The notes below the pieces were generated by a model that was given only the letters and a program-made list of their open reading frames with translations, had not been told where the DNA came from and ran no database searches. Source: Aquimarina sp. Aq78 (GTDB lineage Bacteria; Bacteroidota; Bacteroidia; Flavobacteriales; Flavobacteriaceae). Taken from it: 64,000 bases of DNA. Each line of letters begins with the position of its first letter. Within the stretch, counting starts at the first letter, position 1. Position numbers and translations under genes: made by a program. Location: the NCBI RefSeq assembly GCF_900299525.1, contig NZ_OMKA01000024.1, positions 310,001-374,000 of the forward strand, read 5' to 3'. Positions 1-8,938 of the stretch are shown here, in pieces.

Positions 1-934
1 GATGATATTTTAAATCTGCAGTGATAAAAATATCTGCACCTGCACGATGTGCATTAGTAATTGCAAAACTACCACTACCTCCTAGAACAGCTACTTTTTT
101 GATAGGTTTGTTTAGTAATGCCGAGTGTCGGACACATCCTGTTTTGAAAACATTTTTGATATGTTTTAAAAAATCAAGCTCTTCTATTGGATTTGGTAGT
201 TCTCCAATCATGCCCATTCCAATATTTTGATTTTTATTTTCGAGAGTAGTAATTTCATAGGCGACTTCTTCATAAGAATGATTCTCAAAAAGTGTTTTAA
301 GGATTTTACCTTCACAATGTTTGGGGTATGTTACCTGGATTTGAGTTTCTTTTTCGTGATGTGTTTTTCCGATTTCACCAATTGAAGGCTTTGCAGTATC
401 TGAGGCTCTAAATGTTCCTGTTCCTTCAGAAGAAAAACTACAATTGTCATAATTACCAATGGTTCCTGCTCCTGCTTCAAATAGTTTGCTGCGAAGTATT
501 TCAGCTTCTGCAATAGGAGCAAAGGTGACTAGTTTTTTTATATTTCCGCTTTGCGGAATAAGAATTTTACGATTCACAAGCCCTAATTGCTCACAAATCA
601 TATCGTTTACACCGTATATCGAATTGTCTAGTGCGGTATGAATGGCAAAAATGGCAATATCATTTTTAATAGCTTTCATTATTACTCGCTCTACATAATT
701 ACTACCATTAAACTTTTTGAGTCCCTTAAATACGATTGGATGAAAGCTTATAATCAAATTACAGTTGTTTTCTATAGCTTCATCTACTATGTTTTCCAGA
801 GTATCCAGAGTTACCAGAATTCCTGTTACCACAGTTTCTGGGCTACCAACCAATAAGCCAACATTATCAAAATCTTCTGCGTATGCCATTGGAGCTAAAG
901 TTTCAAGATGCTGTATAACCTCTTTTATTTGCAT
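1..934 (-). CDS. Nif3-like dinuclear metal protein (C-terminus cut by window edge)
   Basis: The reading frame opens with ATG at 934 and runs off the left edge after 311 codons. The N-terminus (MQIKEVIQHLETLAPM, then EDFDNVGLLVG) and the metal-ligand segments SFHPI and AIHTALD are typical of the Nif3/YbgI/YqfO family, which forms a hexameric toroid with a dinuclear metal site. The middle part fits the CutA-like inserted domain found in longer Nif3 proteins, and the visible end (TADLKYH) belongs to the second metal-binding half, so only some tens of residues are missing. The family is often labelled GTP cyclohydrolase 1 type 2, but its cellular role is unsettled. It is divergent from lpxK, with about 105 bp between them. 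Confidence 0.9.
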   Translation of the reverse strand, partial: MQIKEVIQHLETLAPMAYAEDFDNVGLLVGSPETVVTGILVTLDTLENIVDEAIENNCNLIISFHPIVFKGLKKFNGSNYVERVIMKAIKNDIAIFAIHTALDNSIYGVNDMICEQLGLVNRKILIPQSGNIKKLVTFAPIAEAEILRSKLFEAGAGTIGNYDNCSFSSEGTGTFRASDTAKPSIGEIGKTHHEKETQIQVTYPKHCEGKILKTLFENHSYEEVAYEITTLENKNQNIGMGMIGELPNPIEELDFLKHIKNVFKTGCVRHSALLNKPIKKVAVLGGSGSFAITNAHRAGADIFITADLKYH

Positions 935-1001
935 TATAATATGTTTTTGAATAAAAATTGAATGTAAAAAAACTTTTATCAATAATCAAAGTTTCGTTTT
1001 A

Positions 1002-1009
1002 TACTTTTG
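1002..1009 (+). promoter_or_regulatory. Bacteroidetes -7 element upstream of lpxK
   Basis: TACTTTTG matches the Bacteroidetes -7 consensus TAnnTTTG and lies 30 nt upstream of the GTG start of lpxK. No clear -33 TTG was found at the usual spacing. Confidence 0.5.
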
Positions 1010-1039
1010 TTGCAGTGATACATTGAAAATTTTAAACGT

Positions 1040-2050
1040 GTGAATTTACTGCGAAAAATACTTTTACCATTTGTTCCTTTTTATTTTCTGGCTACCTGGA
1101 TGAGGAATAAATTGTATGATCTGGGGATTAAAAAATCTACGACATATGACTTTCCGATAATAGCAGTAGGAAATCTTAGTGTAGGAGGAACAGGTAAATC
1201 GCCGATGGTGGAATATTTAGTGACTTTGCTTAAAGATAAGATATCATTAGCAACGCTTAGCCGAGGATATAAAAGAGAAACCAAAGGATTTAAGCAGGTT
1301 GATACTTCTTCTACTGCAAAACAAGTAGGAGATGAGCCGCTTCAGTTTAAAAGAAAATTTACAGATGTTGTAGTGGCGGTGGATGCGGATAGACGTAGCG
1401 GAATTTCTAATTTAAGATCATTAACACCCAAGCCAGAAGTAATTTTACTAGATGATGCTTATCAACATCGTAAGGTAAAAGCAGGGTTCTATATTTTGCT
1501 TACTGCATATTATGATCTCTACTGTAATGATATTGTCTTGCCTACAGGAAATTTAAGAGAACCAAAAAAGGGAGCTGATCGGGCTGATATTATTGTAGTT
1601 ACAAAATGTCCTAATTCGTTGTCTTTTGAAGAAAGGAAAAGGATTACGGATAAATTAGCAATAAAACCCAATCAGGATTTGTTTTTTACCACTATTGATT
1701 ACGGAAATAATATCGTAAATATTTCTGAAACAAAACCAATCAACTCCTTGCAAAATATCCACTTTACTTTGGTAACCGGTATTGCTAACCCTACTCCTTT
1801 GTTAGATCATTATACTTCTTTAGGGTTGAAATTTGATCATATTAATTTTCCCGATCATCATAATTTTACTGACACTGAATTAAAAAAATTGAATACCCTA
1901 GAATTTATTATTACTACAGAAAAAGATTATGTGAGGTTGGCTCCGGATATTTCTGAAAAGAAACTATGGTATCAGCCAATAGAAATAAGATTTATAGAAG
2001 GAGCTACTTCTTTTGATGATAAAATATTAAAGTTTATTGAAAAAAAATAA
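1040..2050 (+). CDS. lpxK: Tetraacyldisaccharide 4'-kinase LpxK (GTG start)
   Basis: LpxK phosphorylates the 4' position of the tetraacyldisaccharide-1-phosphate precursor of lipid A at the inner membrane. The 336-residue product has an N-terminal membrane-associated helix (residues 7-20), a P-loop GNLSVGGTGKSP at about 44-55, the LLDDAYQHR segment near 140 (the family usually has DDGFQHR) and GNLREP near 175, all in the family order and at family length. The start is GTG; no in-frame ATG exists before the conserved N-terminus. The sequence around this start closely resembles that of murB (TTTAAACGTGTGAA in both). It is a single gene, ended by a strong hairpin. Confidence 0.95.
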   Translation: MNLLRKILLPFVPFYFLATWMRNKLYDLGIKKSTTYDFPIIAVGNLSVGGTGKSPMVEYLVTLLKDKISLATLSRGYKRETKGFKQVDTSSTAKQVGDEPLQFKRKFTDVVVAVDADRRSGISNLRSLTPKPEVILLDDAYQHRKVKAGFYILLTAYYDLYCNDIVLPTGNLREPKKGADRADIIVVTKCPNSLSFEERKRITDKLAIKPNQDLFFTTIDYGNNIVNISETKPINSLQNIHFTLVTGIANPTPLLDHYTSLGLKFDHINFPDHHNFTDTELKKLNTLEFIITTEKDYVRLAPDISEKKLWYQPIEIRFIEGATSFDDKILKFIEKK

Positions 2051-2077
2051 GACCCTATTAAAGGGTCTTATTTTTTA
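2049..2077. terminator. Bidirectional terminator between lpxK and histidine kinase
   Basis: The inverted repeat AAGACCC/GGGTCTT with a 7-nt loop is followed by a T-run on the plus strand and preceded by an A-run that becomes a T-run on the minus strand. It separates two convergent genes. Confidence 0.85.
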
Positions 2078-2149
2078 ATTCTGGCTAACTCAAATAAAGT
2101 TTGTATTTATAAACTCGGTTAGCTTTTCTCAAAAGCTGTACCAAATCAA

Positions 2150-4372
2150 CTAGGCAGTGGCTTGTTTTTTTACCAATGCTTTATGAAGTTTTGTAAAGAA
2201 CTCTTCGGTTTTATATGGTTTTGGTATGATATCATTAAACCCATTATCATAAAATTCATCTAGATTATCATCCAGAGTAACTGCTGTTAATGCTATAATT
2301 GGAATTTCTTTATTGAATTTCCTAATTTGTTTTGTAGCTTCAATTCCACTGATTCCTGGCATATGAATATCCATAAGAATAAGGTCGAAGGCGTTTTCTT
2401 TTGTTTTATTTACTGCAATATCACCATTATCGGCAACATCACATTTTATCTCATTCTTTTCTAAGATTTTTCTTGTAATTAGTTGATTGATTTTATTGTC
2501 TTCTACCACCAATATGCGTTTATCAATCATTATACTGTAATCAATTTTCTTGGCCTCTTCGGTATAATTAGTGCTTTTGTCTTCAAAAATCTCGAATTTA
2601 AGATCAAATAAAAATTTTGATCCCTTGCCTAATTCACTTTCTAGTTTGATTTCACTATCCATTAAGGATAACAAATTTTTCACTATCGATAACCCTAGAC
2701 CAGTACCGCCAAATTTTCTATTAATTTGTACAGAACCTTGAGTAAAGTTTTCAAAAATACTAAGTTGTTTCTTCTCTGATATTCCTACTCCATTATCTTC
2801 AATTTCAAAACTAAGTGAGACTTTGTTTTCAATTTGACTAATAGGTTTTACTCGTATCCAAATATCCCCATTTTGCGTAAATTTTATAGAATTTCCGATA
2901 AGATTGATTAAGACCTGAGAAACTTTAAGTGGATCTCCTTTAAGTTTAGCAGGGATAGACTCGTCAAACTCGTAATGTAAATTATTGTTTCTGTCTTTGG
3001 CAGATTTACCTAGAGCTATTAATACATCATTTATTCGTTTTTTTAGATTAAATGATGTGTTCTCTAATTCTACTTTGTTAGCCTCAAGTTTATTGAGATC
3101 CAGAATATTATTAATTAATGACAAGAGATATTCTCCAGAAAATTTGAGAGAATTAAGGTGTTCTTTTTGGTTAGGTGTGGGACTTTCTTCAAGTAACAGA
3201 TGAGTTAACCCTGTAACGGCATATAATGGTGTTCTTAACTCGTGTGTTATTGTAGAGAGGAATTGAACTTTGGCTTCACTAGCTCTTTCTGCATTCTCTT
3301 TTGCTAGTATAAGTTCTGTGTTTTTATTTTGTAATAATTCATTTGCTCTCGCTCTTAGATTGTTGTTTTTATAAAGAGAAAGAGTTAAAAGAGATAATAT
3401 TGTTATTAAAGCAATACTTAGTATTGTGGTAAGACGTCCTAATTTTAAAGATCTTTGTTGTTGTATGTTTTCTTCTGTTAATTCTTCTATTAGAACATTG
3501 TTTTCGTTTAGATTTAATTTTGCACCTGCTTCTTGAGCTATGATTTCTTTGTTGGTATTGAATAGAGCGTCTTTTATTTTTTCGTGTGCCCTAAGGTTTT
3601 CAAGAGAAGCGGGATAATCTTCTTTTCGTTCATAAATCTGGCTATACAATTCGAAACATTCTGATCGTATTTCTGCATACCCCATATCTTCACCAATTTG
3701 CATAGCCAAATCATTGGTTTTCATGGCTTCATCGGGCTGGTTTATTGATAGTTGTGCTCTAGCTTTATTGGTGTAGAGTTTTGCTTTAAAATAATGCTGA
3801 TCAAATGAATTTATAATAGGAAGTCCACTATTAAAGTGTTTTATAGCCAATTCGGGTTTTTTCTGAGCAAGTGCTAAAAGTCCAAGATTTAATTTTATAG
3901 GCCCTTCCTGACTTTTGAAATCTTTTTTTTTGGCTATTATAAATGCGTCTTCAAGAAATTTTAATGCTGTTTTATATTTTTCAAGCTTTGTAGCAATTGA
4001 TCCATATATGGTATATGAAGAAACAAGCATAAATTCATCATTGGTTTCATTCTGAAAAGCAATAGCATCAAGAATTTGCTCTTCAGCTTTTTTTAGATCT
4101 CCCAATTCCCGGTATAGCTTGGCAAGTACCATATTGGTTTTTGCTATATAAATTTTGTCTTGTTGTTGTAATGCAAGCTCTTTTGCGTTGATAATATTAG
4201 AAAGCGCGGGTTCTAATCTAGTTTGATTAATAGATTGCGAAGCATTTTCCAAATAACTCTCAATAGAGTCATTCATTTGATTGTTTTCTGAGAGCTCAGA
4301 CGTCTGTGCATAACTAAAAAAACAACAAATAAGTAAAAATTGCGCTATAAAGTATTTGATTTGGGTTGGCAT
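2150..4372 (-). CDS. TPR-containing hybrid sensor histidine kinase
   Basis: A signal peptide (residues 1-23, ending YAQ) is followed by a periplasmic TPR region (about 35-270), a coiled segment, one membrane helix (about 314-334), HisKA with phospho-acceptor His in STITHELRTP (about 377), HATPase_c with NLIGNSIKFTQNG, DNGVGIS and GGTGLGLSI boxes, and a C-terminal receiver with acceptor Asp in LILMDIHMPG and a Lys in IPKPYK. There is no DNA-binding output, so signalling must go through another partner. I prefer the ATG at 4372 over an in-frame TTG at 4393: AGAGG sits just before it and the signal peptide begins there. It starts 30 bp after gapA on the same strand and may be cotranscribed. The input signal is unknown. 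Confidence 0.9.
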   Translation of the reverse strand: MPTQIKYFIAQFLLICCFFSYAQTSELSENNQMNDSIESYLENASQSINQTRLEPALSNIINAKELALQQQDKIYIAKTNMVLAKLYRELGDLKKAEEQILDAIAFQNETNDEFMLVSSYTIYGSIATKLEKYKTALKFLEDAFIIAKKKDFKSQEGPIKLNLGLLALAQKKPELAIKHFNSGLPIINSFDQHYFKAKLYTNKARAQLSINQPDEAMKTNDLAMQIGEDMGYAEIRSECFELYSQIYERKEDYPASLENLRAHEKIKDALFNTNKEIIAQEAGAKLNLNENNVLIEELTEENIQQQRSLKLGRLTTILSIALITILSLLTLSLYKNNNLRARANELLQNKNTELILAKENAERASEAKVQFLSTITHELRTPLYAVTGLTHLLLEESPTPNQKEHLNSLKFSGEYLLSLINNILDLNKLEANKVELENTSFNLKKRINDVLIALGKSAKDRNNNLHYEFDESIPAKLKGDPLKVSQVLINLIGNSIKFTQNGDIWIRVKPISQIENKVSLSFEIEDNGVGISEKKQLSIFENFTQGSVQINRKFGGTGLGLSIVKNLLSLMDSEIKLESELGKGSKFLFDLKFEIFEDKSTNYTEEAKKIDYSIMIDKRILVVEDNKINQLITRKILEKNEIKCDVADNGDIAVNKTKENAFDLILMDIHMPGISGIEATKQIRKFNKEIPIIALTAVTLDDNLDEFYDNGFNDIIPKPYKTEEFFTKLHKALVKKQATA

Positions 4373-4402
4373 TTTTCCTCTGAAATATCTCAACTAAGAT
4401 AG

Positions 4403-5407
4403 TTATTTCTTACAAATGTTAATAATTAAATCAATTATTCTATTACTATATCCTATTTCATTGTCATACCAACCTATGATTTTCACCATTTTTCCTATCA
4501 CAGAAGTCATTAGAGAATCAAATGTGCAAGAGTATGGATTGCCAAGTATATCAACAGATACTATTGGGTCTTCTGTGTATGATAAAATACCTTTTAAGCT
4601 AGTTTGGGAAGCTTTTTTAAATTCGTTGTTGATTTCTTGAATAGAAGTTTGTCTTTTTACATTAAAGGTAATATCTGTGAGTGATCCATTAGGAACAGGA
4701 ACCCTTATACCACATCCACCTATTACATCGCTTAGTTCGGGGAAAATTTTTGTTAATGCTTTTGCTGCACCTGTTGTTGTGGGAACTATAGATTGACTGG
4801 CGGCTCGTGCCCGTCTTAAATCTCTATGAGGTTGATCGTGTAAACTTTGATCGGTAGTGTAGCTGTGTACAGTAGTGATGTAGGCTTGTTCGATGCCGCA
4901 TAAATCATTGATCACCTTGATCATAGGTGCTGCATTGTTTGTAGTGCAAGAAGCATTAGATAAGATAGTTTCTGACCCATCAAGGACATGGTCATTTACA
5001 CCCATAACAATAGTTTTTATACTATCTTCTATAGATGGAGCAGATAAAATAACTCTTTTTGCACCAGCCTTCAAGTGTTTTTCTGCATCAGGTTTGGTTT
5101 TAAATTTCCCTGTTGATTCGATAACAATGTCTACATCATATTTTTTCCAGTTGCAATGTTCTGGATCTTTTTCATTAAGTAATGGGATTGATGTGTCTTG
5201 TACTATAATATGATCTTTGGTATGAGATACCTCAAAAGATAAAATACCATGTATGCTATCATATTTAAGAAGGTGGCTTAATGTTTTTGAGTCGGCGAGG
5301 TCGTTTATTGCGACAACTTGTATGTTAGGATGATTGATTAATAATCTAAACAAGTTACGGCCTATTCTTCCAAAACCGTTGATAGCAATTCTAATAGGTG
5401 TATTCAT
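4403..5407 (-). CDS. gapA: Glyceraldehyde-3-phosphate dehydrogenase
   Basis: This glycolytic/gluconeogenic enzyme oxidises and phosphorylates glyceraldehyde 3-phosphate. The 334-residue length is standard. The Rossmann start INGFGRIGRN, Asp36 after VVAIND (as in NAD-preferring enzymes), catalytic Cys154 in SNASCTTNN and the general base His181 in TTVHSYTTDQ are all present, as is the C-terminal WYDNEIGYSNR. It lies 27 bp downstream of lipA and just upstream of the hybrid kinase on the same strand. A flavobacterial genome often has a second GAPDH; whether this is the glycolytic or the gluconeogenic copy cannot be decided here. Confidence 0.95.
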   Translation of the reverse strand: MNTPIRIAINGFGRIGRNLFRLLINHPNIQVVAINDLADSKTLSHLLKYDSIHGILSFEVSHTKDHIIVQDTSIPLLNEKDPEHCNWKKYDVDIVIESTGKFKTKPDAEKHLKAGAKRVILSAPSIEDSIKTIVMGVNDHVLDGSETILSNASCTTNNAAPMIKVINDLCGIEQAYITTVHSYTTDQSLHDQPHRDLRRARAASQSIVPTTTGAAKALTKIFPELSDVIGGCGIRVPVPNGSLTDITFNVKRQTSIQEINNEFKKASQTSLKGILSYTEDPIVSVDILGNPYSCTFDSLMTSVIGKMVKIIGWYDNEIGYSNRIIDLIINICKK

Positions 5408-5434
5408 TAAATCCTTACTACTGTTTTTTTTGGA

Positions 5435-6307
5435 TTAAGTTAAATGCTTTTGAGCTTTATATGAAGATCTTACCAAGGCACTACTTTCTACATGTCTGAA
5501 TCCCATTTCTAAACCTATTTCTTCATATTTTTTAAACTGATCCGGAGTTATAAATTCTTTTACAGGAAGATGTTTTTTACTTGGTTGTAGGTATTGTCCT
5601 ATAGTAACAATGTCTAAACCTACTGTTCTAAGGTCACTTAGTGTTTGTATAACTTCATCTTCTTTTTCTCCAAGCCCCAGCATGATTCCGCTTTTTGTAC
5701 GTTCAATACCATTTTCTTTAAGATATTTCAATACTTGCAAGCTTTGTTCATATTTGGCCTGGATGCGAACTTCTCGAGTCAACCTCTTTACAGTTTCCAT
5801 ATTATGAGAAACCACTTCTGGTTTTACTGTAATAATCCTATCTATATTTTTTGTTTTCCCTTGAAAATCTGGAATTAATGTTTCTAATGTAGTTTCTGGA
5901 TTCATTCTACGAATAGCCTGAATAGTTTCTGCCCAGATAATTGACCCGCCATCTAACAAATCATCTCTATCTACAGATGTAACAACAGCATGTTTTATAT
6001 TCATCAATTTTATTGATCGCGCTACTTTTTCGGGTTCTTCCCAATCTACAGTTTCTGGTCGTCCGGTTTTAACGCCACAAAAACCACAGGAACGTGTGCA
6101 TATATTACCTAATATCATAAAAGTAGCAGTCCCTTCACTCCAGCATTCACCCATATTAGGACAACTCCCAGAAGTACAGATGGTGTGTAGGTTATACTTA
6201 TCTACTAATCCCCGAAGTTCTGTGTATTTCTTTCCCGTAGGAAGTTTAACACGTAACCATTTTGGTTTTCCTTTAGGAGGTGCTACGCTAGCAACATTAT
6301 TATTCAT
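5435..6307 (-). CDS. lipA: Lipoyl synthase LipA
   Basis: LipA is a radical SAM enzyme that inserts two sulfurs into protein-bound octanoyl chains. The auxiliary-cluster motif C44-x4-C49-x5-C55 (CTSGSCPNMGEC), the radical SAM motif C70-x3-C74-x2-C77 (CTRSCGFC) and the C-terminal RSSY that ligates the auxiliary cluster are all visible. The 290-residue length is normal. Synthesis of the octanoyl substrate (LipB) is not encoded nearby. A TAnnTTTG element lies upstream, and gapA follows after 27 bp. Confidence 0.96.
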   Translation of the reverse strand: MNNNVASVAPPKGKPKWLRVKLPTGKKYTELRGLVDKYNLHTICTSGSCPNMGECWSEGTATFMILGNICTRSCGFCGVKTGRPETVDWEEPEKVARSIKLMNIKHAVVTSVDRDDLLDGGSIIWAETIQAIRRMNPETTLETLIPDFQGKTKNIDRIITVKPEVVSHNMETVKRLTREVRIQAKYEQSLQVLKYLKENGIERTKSGIMLGLGEKEDEVIQTLSDLRTVGLDIVTIGQYLQPSKKHLPVKEFITPDQFKKYEEIGLEMGFRHVESSALVRSSYKAQKHLT

Positions 6308-6324
6308 ACAAGCAATATTTTTAG

Positions 6325-6332
6325 CAAAAATA
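6325..6332 (-). promoter_or_regulatory. Bacteroidetes -7 element for lipA
   Basis: On the minus strand TATTTTTG matches TAnnTTTG and ends 18 nt before the lipA ATG, implying a very short leader. Confidence 0.5.
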
Positions 6333-6583
6333 CAAAGAAAGCTTAGATTAAAATGAAGTTTTGAATAAAGTTAATACATCATTAGAAGAGGTGTCTTAAA
6401 TTTAAAAAAAGAAGTACGCTATTAAACTACGTTATGTTAAGGGAAATAAGGGTTATAATTTCTAGATATTTCTTCTTACAGTAAAACCATATCTATACAA
6501 AGTCTTAACATCAGGTTAAAATTAAGTTAACATAAAATTTTTTTTGAATTTGACAGTTATCTTTTTTGATAAAGAGAAAAATC

Positions 6584-6814
6584 ATGCCCGAAGAATTGGT
6601 AAGTCTTAAAAAAACAAAAAACAATCGAAAGCGTGTAGAAAAATGGTTGCTTAATAATCAGAGGTATATTAATATCACTGCTATAGAAAAAGAGATTTCT
6701 GCACCAAAAGGATTGATACAAAAGTTTGTGAAATACGATAAAAAAATCAACGACAAATGGATTGATCCATTATATGGCGTTATCAAAAGGTTTACTTCTT
6801 TTACCTTGAGATAG
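6584..6814 (+). CDS. Small basic protein of unknown function
   Basis: A 76-residue product from ATG 6584 (an in-frame TTG at 6566 would add six residues, but ATG is more likely). It is Lys/Arg-rich, begins MPEELVSLKKTKNNRKRVEKW and contains a helix-rich region around residues 18-50 (RYINITAIEKEISAPKGLIQ) that could form a helix-turn-helix: ITAIEKEI followed by PKGLIQKFVKY. I do not recognise a family with certainty; a small DNA-binding protein is an inference from composition. It stands alone between lipA and the ECF sigma gene and converges on the latter with only 15 bp between stops. Confidence 0.6.
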   Translation: MPEELVSLKKTKNNRKRVEKWLLNNQRYINITAIEKEISAPKGLIQKFVKYDKKINDKWIDPLYGVIKRFTSFTLR

Positions 6815-6829
6815 TTTTTTGTTTAGAAA

Positions 6830-7402
6830 TTAGTGCTTTGCATTAGTAATTATTTCAGAAAGTAGTTTTCTGGCCCTCAATAACTTTACTTTGACATTGT
6901 TTATAGGTTCGTTGAGGTGATCAGCAATTTCTTTATAACTCAATTCCTGAAAATACCTTAAGTTAATTACTTTTTGGTAATTAGGTTTTAATTGTTTAAT
7001 GTAGAGAAGTAGCTGAGCTAAATTTTGCTCGGTAATTAGTTTATCTTCTGGAGTTGGATTATGATCGATGATCTTATATACAGCATCGTCTACTTGTGTT
7101 GTAGTTTTGGATTGTATTGATGCATTTTTTTTTCGCAATAAGTCTATATGGATGTTTTTTGAAATCTGAATCAACCACGTTTTGAAATTATATTCTTCTT
7201 TAAACGTGTTAATTTTATCAAATGCTCGAGAAAAACTTTGTATAGTTATGTCTTCAGCTTCATACTCATCTCGAGTTTTTTGCAACTGAAAATTGTAAAC
7301 ATCATTCCAAAAAGTGTCAAGAAGATAATTAAAAGATATTTGTTTCCCTTCTTTAGCTTTTTTTATATGATCTTCTAAGAGGATAAGATTTTCTTTTTTC
7401 AA
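6830..7402 (-). CDS. RNA polymerase ECF-type sigma factor (TTG start)
   Basis: The 190-residue protein has sigma region 2 (about 25-95, with TFWNDVYNFQLQKT and FKTWLIQISKNIHIDLLRKK) and region 4 (about 125-185, with INLRYFQELSYKEIADHL), the order expected of group IV sigma factors. It needs a TTG start at 7402; the only nearby ATG is out of frame and no internal Met precedes region 2. No anti-sigma gene is adjacent: the next gene downstream runs the other way and the upstream neighbour is a small membrane protein. Its regulon cannot be inferred from the window. Confidence 0.88.
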   Translation of the reverse strand: MKKENLILLEDHIKKAKEGKQISFNYLLDTFWNDVYNFQLQKTRDEYEAEDITIQSFSRAFDKINTFKEEYNFKTWLIQISKNIHIDLLRKKNASIQSKTTTQVDDAVYKIIDHNPTPEDKLITEQNLAQLLLYIKQLKPNYQKVINLRYFQELSYKEIADHLNEPINNVKVKLLRARKLLSEIITNAKH

Positions 7403-7440
7403 TGCATTGTTTTTGAGTGAAATAGATAATCGATAAAAAG

Positions 7441-7647
7441 CTATTCAGCGTGTTTTTCTTCGTTACAGTTTGAGTACTGATCTGGAGTTTTTCCACAAAG
7501 AGAACATGATTCACCATCCTTATTTAAAAATGGACTTTGACTTGCACATGTACCAGCAAATTTACCATCTTTTTTCGCCCATAATTTAATTGCGATACCA
7601 CCAAATGCTAATAGTAATAAAACAATTGTAAGTAATAAAAGCTTCAT
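7441..7647 (-). CDS. Small Cys-rich membrane protein, NqrM-like
   Basis: The 68-residue product has one N-terminal membrane helix (residues 2-22) and a soluble tail with four Cys arranged as GTC, then CSLC about 15 residues later, then C after 9 more. That layout (one helix, K/G-[S/T]-C, C-x2-C, final C) resembles NqrM/DUF539, the assembly factor that delivers iron to the NADH:quinone sodium pump. No nqr genes lie in this window, so the assignment is inference from pattern; the alternative is a generic small membrane protein. A promoter element lies 27 nt upstream. Confidence 0.65.
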   Translation of the reverse strand: MKLLLLTIVLLLLAFGGIAIKLWAKKDGKFAGTCASQSPFLNKDGESCSLCGKTPDQYSNCNEEKHAE

Positions 7648-7673
7648 AATAATATAAAAATCAAAATTGGTTA

Positions 7674-7681
7674 CAAAGATA
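7674..7681 (-). promoter_or_regulatory. Bacteroidetes -7 element for the NqrM-like gene
   Basis: Minus-strand TATCTTTG matches TAnnTTTG, 27 nt ahead of the ATG at 7647. Confidence 0.5.
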
Positions 7682-7790
7682 CAAAGAATGTATGGCTAAG
7701 AAGCTATTAAACAAAAAATTAAGAATAATGTGTTAATTCTTGATTGATATCAGCTTTTTTTGATTAGATATACTTATTAATGTTTTAATT

Positions 7791-8804
7791 TTATATAATA
7801 TTAACTTCAGTTTCCAGAAGAATATCGAATTTTTCTTTTATATCGGTTAAAATTCTTTTGGATACATTCAAAATTTCATTTCCGGAGGCATTGTTGTAGT
7901 TTACCAAAACCAAAGCTTGCTTTTCATGCACTCCTGCATCACCCCAGCGCTTTCCTTTAAAACCAGATTGCTCGATCAACCATCCTGCCGGAATTTTAAT
8001 ATGCTCTTCATCTATTTTATAAAAAGGAATGTTAGGATATGTTTTTTGAAGTCTGGTGAAATGATTAACATCAACAACGGGGTTTTTGAAAAAACTACCG
8101 CTATTTCCGATTTGTGAAGGGTCTGGGAGTTTGCTTTTTCGTATCGCAATCACTGCTTCAGAAACATCTTTAATTGTCGGTTTGGTGATTCCCTGATCGA
8201 TCAAAGCATTTTCTATAGCACCATAGCTTGTATTAAGAGTATGCTCTTTTTTGGTTAATCTAAAGGTAACTTTTGTGATTATATATTCACCTTTTACATC
8301 GTTTTTAAAAACAGAGTTACGATATCCAAATTTGCAATCTTTATTTAAAAAAATATGCTTCTTCCGAGTAGTAATATGAATCGCTTCGCAACTCGTCATT
8401 GTATCCTTAAGTTCTACACCATAAGCACCAATATTTTGAATTGGAGCACTACCAACATATCCAGGAATTAGAGATAAATTTTCTAACCCACCATAGTTGT
8501 TTTTGATACAGTATTGTACAAAATCATGCCAGTTTTCTCCTGCATTTACAGATACAGATACGTAATTATCAGATTCTTCTGTAACTGTAATTCCTTTTAT
8601 AGCAATATGTAATACTAACATGTCAAGATTTTTTGTTAGTAGCATATTGCTTCCGCCGCTCAAAATAAAAAGAGGATTTTTATTATTTTTTGAGAGTATA
8701 GTATTAAGTTCGGATTCTGAAGTAATAGCTGCAAATTCTGCGGCAATGACATCAATTCCGAAAGTGTTGTACTTTTTTAGGGATTTATTATATTCAATTT
8801 TCAC
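7791..8804 (-). CDS. murB: UDP-N-acetylenolpyruvoylglucosamine reductase MurB (GTG start)
   Basis: MurB reduces UDP-GlcNAc-enolpyruvate to UDP-MurNAc with FAD and NADPH in peptidoglycan synthesis. FAD-binding segments SGGSNMLL and SLIPGYVGSAPIQNIGAYG, the YRNSVFKN motif, the catalytic Ser in GNSGSFFKNPV and the C-terminal PAGWLIEQSGFKG are present, as in the E. coli-like type I enzyme. The frame allows TTG at 8819 or GTG at 8804; I choose GTG because the conserved part begins IEYNKSLKKYNTFG and the same TTTAAACGTGTGAA context surrounds the GTG start of lpxK. The gene stands alone. Confidence 0.93.
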   Translation of the reverse strand: MKIEYNKSLKKYNTFGIDVIAAEFAAITSESELNTILSKNNKNPLFILSGGSNMLLTKNLDMLVLHIAIKGITVTEESDNYVSVSVNAGENWHDFVQYCIKNNYGGLENLSLIPGYVGSAPIQNIGAYGVELKDTMTSCEAIHITTRKKHIFLNKDCKFGYRNSVFKNDVKGEYIITKVTFRLTKKEHTLNTSYGAIENALIDQGITKPTIKDVSEAVIAIRKSKLPDPSQIGNSGSFFKNPVVDVNHFTRLQKTYPNIPFYKIDEEHIKIPAGWLIEQSGFKGKRWGDAGVHEKQALVLVNYNNASGNEILNVSKRILTDIKEKFDILLETEVNII

Positions 8805-8938
8805 ACGTTTAAATTTCAAGAATTATTTGATGATAAATTAATTATAAAATTGAGAACATGTATAATCACTACGCTCTCTCGTTAAAAATTTTAAACATTT
8901 CCTTTTAGGAAAATATGCTTAGTTTTTTAATGTTCGTT

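Noticed and set aside
1..934. Annotating the Nif3-like gene as a GTP cyclohydrolase
   Set aside because: That label for the Nif3 family comes from distant annotation and is not supported by motifs here.
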